Positions 5,762 to 5,877 of a stretch of 5,877 bases of DNA are shown here, piece after piece. Below the pieces are notes generated by a model, which was not told the DNA's origin, did no database searches, and saw only the letters and a program-made list of their open reading frames with translations. Each line of letters begins with the position of its first letter. Position 1 is the first letter of the stretch. A program made the translations under genes and the position numbers. The DNA is from Clostridia bacterium (GTDB taxonomy: Bacteria > Bacillota > Clostridia > Peptostreptococcales > Anaerovoracaceae): the NCBI GenBank assembly GCA_024403005.1, contig JAKSSQ010000114.1:1-5877 (forward strand), written 5' to 3'.

Positions 5762-5877
5762 TGCCTCTTCGGGCACGCTCCCGCTTGCCTCTGCTACCAG
5801 CGGTACTAAGCTCTGCCTTCGCCTTTGGCTCGGCAATCGCTAAGTGCCGGGTGCATTCACACAGCCCGTACGAGGCA
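5762..5877. repeat. C-rich nested inverted-repeat region (possible dispersed repeat or structured RNA), cut by window edge
   Basis: No sense gene is visible after 5737, and composition shifts to C-rich. The sequence folds around a centre near 5825: GCC-TTT-GGC (5821-5829), enclosed by TGCC/GGCA (5814-5817, 5832-5835), enclosed by GGTACTAAGC/GCTAAGTGCC (5802-5811, 5839-5848; one mismatch and one G-U pair in RNA). Outer arms are TGCCTC-TT-CGGGC (5762-5774) against GCCCG-TAC-GAGGCA (5864-5877), so complementarity reaches the last base. TGCCTC occurs again at 5786-5791. This nested layout is typical of small non-coding mobile repeats or structured RNAs, but I recognise no named family. The element may extend past the window. 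Confidence 0.5.

Noticed and set aside
5574..5876. Open frame on the minus strand entering from the right edge, 101 codons without a stop, rich in Ala, Lys, Arg and Gly over the tail
   Set aside because: It runs antisense through nearly all of the glutaredoxin gene, has no convincing start or ribosome site in view, and its low-complexity part coincides with the inverted-repeat tail. It is more likely a by-product of the repeat's composition than a gene.

Overview
The window holds the distal part of a de novo pyrimidine (UMP) biosynthesis operon. All genes are on the + strand, read left to right: 3' part of carB, then pyrK, pyrD, pyrF, pyrE and pyrB, followed by a small glutaredoxin-like gene and a 140-bp non-coding tail. 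The organism is most likely a low-to-mid GC Firmicute of the class Clostridia. Evidence for this is the NAD-linked class 1B dihydroorotate dehydrogenase (PyrD plus the FAD/[2Fe-2S] subunit PyrK), the short bacterial OMP decarboxylase, strong AGGAGG-type ribosome binding sites, two GTG starts, and heavy use of AAG, GAA, ACA and AGA codons. I cannot name a genus from the sequence.

Layout: 1-1336 is carB, truncated at the left edge and missing roughly the first 600 residues. 1351-2085 is pyrK. 2073-2984 is pyrD, overlapping pyrK by 13 bp and starting at GTG. 2984-3685 is pyrF, overlapping pyrD by 1 bp. 3686-3747 is a gap that opens with a perfect 8-bp palindrome. 3748-4389 is pyrE. 4389-5441 is pyrB, overlapping pyrE by 1 bp. 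5442-5488 is a short gap. 5489-5737 is a glutaredoxin-like gene. 5738-5877 is C-rich, has no sense gene, and contains nested inverted repeats that run to the window edge.

The genes give five of the six UMP steps: CarB makes carbamoyl phosphate (with CarA, not in view), PyrB makes carbamoyl aspartate, PyrD/PyrK oxidise dihydroorotate using NAD+, PyrE makes OMP and PyrF makes UMP. Dihydroorotase (pyrC), carA and any pyrR or leader attenuator are not in the window. The tight coupling argues for one transcript.

The most notable feature is PyrB. A complete ATCase catalytic chain (about residues 1-300) is followed in the same reading frame by a tail of about 45 residues. This tail matches the zinc-binding domain of the ATCase regulatory chain PyrI (C-x4-C ... 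C-x2-C), without PyrI's allosteric nucleotide-binding domain. No separate pyrI follows. Secondary points of interest are the intergenic palindrome and its half-site repeated before the glutaredoxin gene, the structured 3' tail, and a switch in lysine codon use inside pyrK.
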